From assembly GCF_026342435.1 (NCBI RefSeq), contig NZ_JAPEMT010000002.1, positions 1,178,001-1,242,000 of the forward strand: 64,000 nucleotides of DNA, in the 5' to 3' direction. A model generated the notes under the pieces. That model made no database searches and was not told where the DNA came from. It was given only the letters and a program-made list of their open reading frames with translations. Below are positions 61,420-64,000 of this stretch, piece after piece (the stretch's first letter is position 1; the number at the start of each line of letters is the position of its first letter). The translations under genes were made by a program, and so were the position numbers. The stretch is from Streptomyces sp. NBC_00237. Lineage in GTDB: Bacteria > Actinomycetota > Actinomycetes > Streptomycetales > Streptomycetaceae.

Positions 61420-61928
61420 CCGTTACACCTTGCTACAGGAAGGGACATTTGGGCGAAGTGAAAAGTTCCGCTTCTGATCTTTCTGTGAATCAGGACACCC
61501 GACGGCGTCAGACGGTCGCGCGCGGGGCAGGAGGGCGCTCGCGGGGCCGGTCGTCCGAGGGTGTGACAACTCCCGTGGCTGGGGAGAACTTCGGTGGCGC
61601 GCCGGTCCACCCATGTGGCCCGAATGGAGTACTGTGGCGAGCCCTGGATCTGGTCTCCCCCATGGGCGTCCGGACCCTTCGGGAGGGGGCCGAACGGCAC
61701 TCGTACCGGCGGCGCCGCGGCATCGAACGGGTACCTGCTACACAGGGTGACCAATGGTTACTTTGCGTCGACAACAGGTCACCGTGCCATAACGGCGAAC
61801 CAGGGCGCAACGCCCGACACGCCGGGCAACACGGCAAGGTAGTGGCAGGCTGCACCCGGGCAGGCCACACTCGACTAGCGGAAGCAGCGACGCACGTGAC
61901 GTCGGCAGGCACCACCCGGGAGGTCCCC
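61420..61928. other. 509-bp divergent intergenic stretch upstream of sepH
   Basis: It holds promoters for both flanking genes. A GGTGACC...GGTCACC inverted repeat (about 61746-61784) is the only clear symmetry. No tRNA-like cloverleaf, riboswitch core or convincing ORF. An open frame continuous with sepH crosses it but has no ribosome-binding site and atypical composition. Confidence 0.5.
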
Positions 61929-63026
61929 ATGCCCGAACTGCGTGTCGTGGCCGTCAGCAACGACGGCACACGGCTGGTTTTGAAGGCTGCGGACAGCACG
62001 GAGTACACGCTTCCGATCGACGAGCGACTGCGTGCCGCCGTCCGCAACGACCGCGCCCGACTCGGCCAGATCGAGATCGAGGTGGAGAGTCACCTCCGCC
62101 CTCGCGACATCCAGGCGCGGATACGAGCAGGAGCCTCTGCCGAAGAGGTCGCCCAGATGGCCGGAATCCCGGTCGACCGGGTGCGCCGCTTCGAGGGCCC
62201 CGTGCTCGCCGAGCGCGCCTTCATGGCCGAGCGCGCACGGAAGACGCCGGTGCGGCGTCCCGGTGAGAACGCGGGACCGCAGCTCGGCGAGGCGGTGCAC
62301 GAGCGGCTGCTGCTGCGCGGCGCCGACAAGGAGACGGTCCTCTGGGACTCCTGGCGTCGTGACGACGGCACCTGGGAGGTCCTCCTCGTCTACCGGGTGG
62401 CGGGCGAACCGCACTCGGCGAGCTGGACGTACGACCCGCCGCGCAGGCTGGTCGCTGCCGTGGACGACGAGGCGCGCTCGCTGATCGGCGAGAGCGACGA
62501 CCTGCCCGCGGCTCCCGAGCCGAGCTTCCCGTTCGTGCCCCGCATCGCGCGGCTGCCGCGCGACCGGCCGCTGGACCGGGCCCTCGACCGTTCCCTGGAA
62601 CGGCCGCTGGACCGTGCCCTGGACCGGCAGCTGGAGCGGCCCTCGCCGCCCGTCATGCCTGCCATGGACGCGGACGACGGTGGGTCCGAGCGCGATTCGC
62701 TGACCAGCCTCCTGGAGGCCGTGCCCAGCTTCCGAGGGGACATGGTGGTGCCGGAGCGTCAGGTTCCGCCGCCTCCGCCGGAGCCGCCGACGGCGATCGA
62801 GGCGGACGAACCCGAATCCGTACCGGAGGAGCCCCCCGCGGCCGCCGGGGCGGGTGCGGCGTACGCGGACGTACTGATGCCGCGTGCCGTGGCGGGCCAC
62901 CGGGACCGGCTCGTCGGCACGACGGACCGGCAGGCGGAGGCGGACGGCGTACGTCCGGGCCGCCGGGCCGCGGTGCCGAGCTGGGACGAGATCGTCTTCG
63001 GCACGCGCAGGAAGAAGCAGGAGTAA
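61929..63026 (+). CDS. sepH: Septation protein SepH
   Basis: 365 residues from ATG 61929 (GGGAGG at -7). The conserved N-terminus (MPELRVVAVSNDGTRLVLKA) and a helix-turn-helix-like segment (IRAGASAEEVAQMAGIPVDRVRRFEGPVLAERAFMAERAR) are those of SepH, an actinobacterial FtsZ-binding protein that promotes ring assembly. The middle to C-terminal part is disordered and contains a repeat (RPLDRALDRSLERPLDRALDRQLERP, residues about 215-240, shown in part), then Pro/Glu-rich linkers. It is followed by a terminator. Confidence 0.93.
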   Translation: MPELRVVAVSNDGTRLVLKAADSTEYTLPIDERLRAAVRNDRARLGQIEIEVESHLRPRDIQARIRAGASAEEVAQMAGIPVDRVRRFEGPVLAERAFMAERARKTPVRRPGENAGPQLGEAVHERLLLRGADKETVLWDSWRRDDGTWEVLLVYRVAGEPHSASWTYDPPRRLVAAVDDEARSLIGESDDLPAAPEPSFPFVPRIARLPRDRPLDRALDRSLERPLDRALDRQLERPSPPVMPAMDADDGGSERDSLTSLLEAVPSFRGDMVVPERQVPPPPPEPPTAIEADEPESVPEEPPAAAGAGAAYADVLMPRAVAGHRDRLVGTTDRQAEADGVRPGRRAAVPSWDEIVFGTRRKKQE

Positions 63027-63067
63027 CACGGGAGCAGCAGGAGTAGACGGCGGTACGTCGTCGTGGT

Positions 63068-63099
63068 GAAGGGCCCGTACGTTCGCGTACGGGCCCTTC
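63068..63099. terminator. Bidirectional terminator, UUCG-loop hairpin
   Basis: A perfect 14-bp stem (GAAGGGCCCGTACG / CGTACGGGCCCTTC) closed by a TTCG tetraloop, between sepH (+) and the sulfurtransferase (-). Confidence 0.88.
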
Positions 63100-63112
63100 G
63101 TCGTCGGGGTGA

Positions 63113-63946
63113 CTAGCGCGGGTCGGGTCCTGTGGCGACCGGGCGGGACGCGTCCGACGACCATTCGGACCAGGACCCCGCGTACAGCGCCGCCTCGACG
63201 CCCGCGAGCTCCAGGGCCAGCACCTGGTGTGCGCCGGAGACGCCCGAGCCGCAGTAGACCCCGACGGTCGGGGCCTTCAGCGCGCCCAGTGCCGCGAAGC
63301 GCTCCGCCAGTTCGGCGGCGGGCTTGAAGCGGCCGTCGGCGGTGGCGTTCTCGCTGGTGGGGGCGGAGACGGCGCCCGGGATGTGGCCGCCGACACGGTC
63401 GATGGGCTCGACGTCGCCCCGGTAGCGCTCGGCCGCGCGGGCGTCGAGGAGCAGGCCCTCGTCCGAGGTGCCCAGCACGGCGGCGGCGTCCGCGTCGAGC
63501 AGGCCGATGCCGCCGGGGGACGGCTGGAAATCGCCCTCGGCGGGGGTCGGGAGTTCCGTGGACAGCTCGCCCGTCCAGGCGGCGAGGCCACCGTCCAGGA
63601 CCCGTACGTCCCGGTGCCCCGTCCAGCGCAGCAGCCACCAGGCGCGGGCCGCCGCCCAGCCGAGACCGCCGTCGTACACGACGACGGGAGTCCCTGCCGA
63701 GACGCCCGCGCGGCGCATGACCGCGCCGAAGGCCGCCGGGTCGGGCAACGGGTGGCGGCCGCCGGAACCGGGCGGTCCCGCCAGTTCCGCGTCGAGGTCG
63801 ACGAAGACCGCGCCGGGCAGGTGCCCGGCCTCGTACGCGGGACGCTGGTTCGGGCCGCCGAGCTGCCAGCGGACGTCGAGGAGGACGGGCGGACGGGGTC
63901 CCGCCGACTCGCCTGCGAGGTCGGCTGCGGAGATGATGGCGTTCAT
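63113..63946 (-). CDS. Two-domain rhodanese-family sulfurtransferase
   Basis: 277 residues from ATG 63946; ATG 63955 lacks spacing for a ribosome-binding site. Two rhodanese domains: the inactive first (RPPVLLDVRWQLGG ... GHLPGAVFVDLDAEL) and the active second with the Cys loop VYCGSGVSGAHQVLALELAG (nucleophile Cys near residue 230). The loop CGSGVS fits thiosulfate or 3-mercaptopyruvate sulfurtransferases. It moves sulfane sulfur to cyanide or thiols in the cytoplasm. Donor uncertain. Confidence 0.92.
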   Translation of the reverse strand: MNAIISAADLAGESAGPRPPVLLDVRWQLGGPNQRPAYEAGHLPGAVFVDLDAELAGPPGSGGRHPLPDPAAFGAVMRRAGVSAGTPVVVYDGGLGWAAARAWWLLRWTGHRDVRVLDGGLAAWTGELSTELPTPAEGDFQPSPGGIGLLDADAAAVLGTSDEGLLLDARAAERYRGDVEPIDRVGGHIPGAVSAPTSENATADGRFKPAAELAERFAALGALKAPTVGVYCGSGVSGAHQVLALELAGVEAALYAGSWSEWSSDASRPVATGPDPR

Positions 63947-64000
63947 GGGGGCCATCCTCGCGCAGCGCCCGGCCCGGCCGGAACCGTGTGCGCCGGAGCA

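Noticed and set aside
61449..61928. N-terminal extension of sepH through the intergenic region
   Set aside because: The extension has no family similarity, while ATG 61929 has a good ribosome-binding site and the exact SepH N-terminus.

Overview
The window is about 71-73% G+C, codes densely on both strands with strong third-position GC, and uses GTG/TTG starts and 4-nt ATGA/GTGA overlaps freely. It carries actinomycete marker genes: the SepF paralogue SflB, the septation regulator SepH, CutRS, DUF3093/DUF3159/DUF3710/DUF4193 proteins, coproporphyrin-type ferrochelatase and streptogrisin. This is a Streptomyces core-chromosome segment. From memory, the gene order resembles the S. coelicolor stretch running from about SCO5979 down to about SCO5855. 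I see no tRNA, rRNA, CRISPR array, transposase or integrase.

Layout. 1-2639: end of an aromatic acyl-CoA catabolic operon (fused flavin monooxygenase/old-yellow-enzyme protein plus an enoyl-CoA hydratase). 2887-7232: a RsbW-like ATPase, then an arginine-deiminase block (arcA, argF, amino-acid permease). 7310-14803: an RNA-repair operon (hen1-pnkp) followed by a 1076-residue protein of unknown function. 14902-20211: homocysteine methyltransferase, F420-type oxidoreductase, two small unknown proteins, a coupled ATPase/MazG-like pair and sflB. 20469-21836: a secreted streptogrisin-like protease with a chitin-binding tail. 22016-28129: a five-gene valine-catabolism operon whose leader holds a complete cobalamin riboswitch, with a divergent TrmB/LuxR-type regulator. 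29474-33283: a large secreted subtilase. 34113-36456: three genes of unknown function, the first frameshifted by a 13-bp tandem duplication. 36788-46645: an RNA methyltransferase and a potassium region (KimA-like transporter, two TrkA/RCK proteins, KdpDE). 46831-48568: the wreck of an ABC transporter. 48819-52595: dut and conserved actinobacterial small proteins. 53010-54915: cutRS. 55286-63946: inositol-phosphatase family enzyme, hemH, an MFS exporter with an ALO-type oxidase, a membrane protein, sepH and a sulfurtransferase.

How the genes work together. The 27651-to-22016 operon encodes every step from isobutyryl-CoA to propionyl-CoA. Propionyl-CoA is normally passed to B12-dependent methylmalonyl-CoA mutase, so a B12 riboswitch in the leader is biochemically sensible but, to my knowledge, undescribed. 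Hen1 marks the 3' end of broken RNAs and Pnkp heals and seals them; the large protein downstream is a candidate partner. The potassium region combines a KimA-type carrier, paired RCK sensors and a KdpDE pair, with no kdpFABC or trkH in the window.

Odd features are the riboswitch leader, two likely gene-decay events (frameshift at 34146-34171; in-frame permease/ATPase deletion fusion at 47678-48568), a repeat-expanded C-terminus of mmsB, and a dispersed palindromic repeat that supplies the stop codon of the remaining ABC ATPase.
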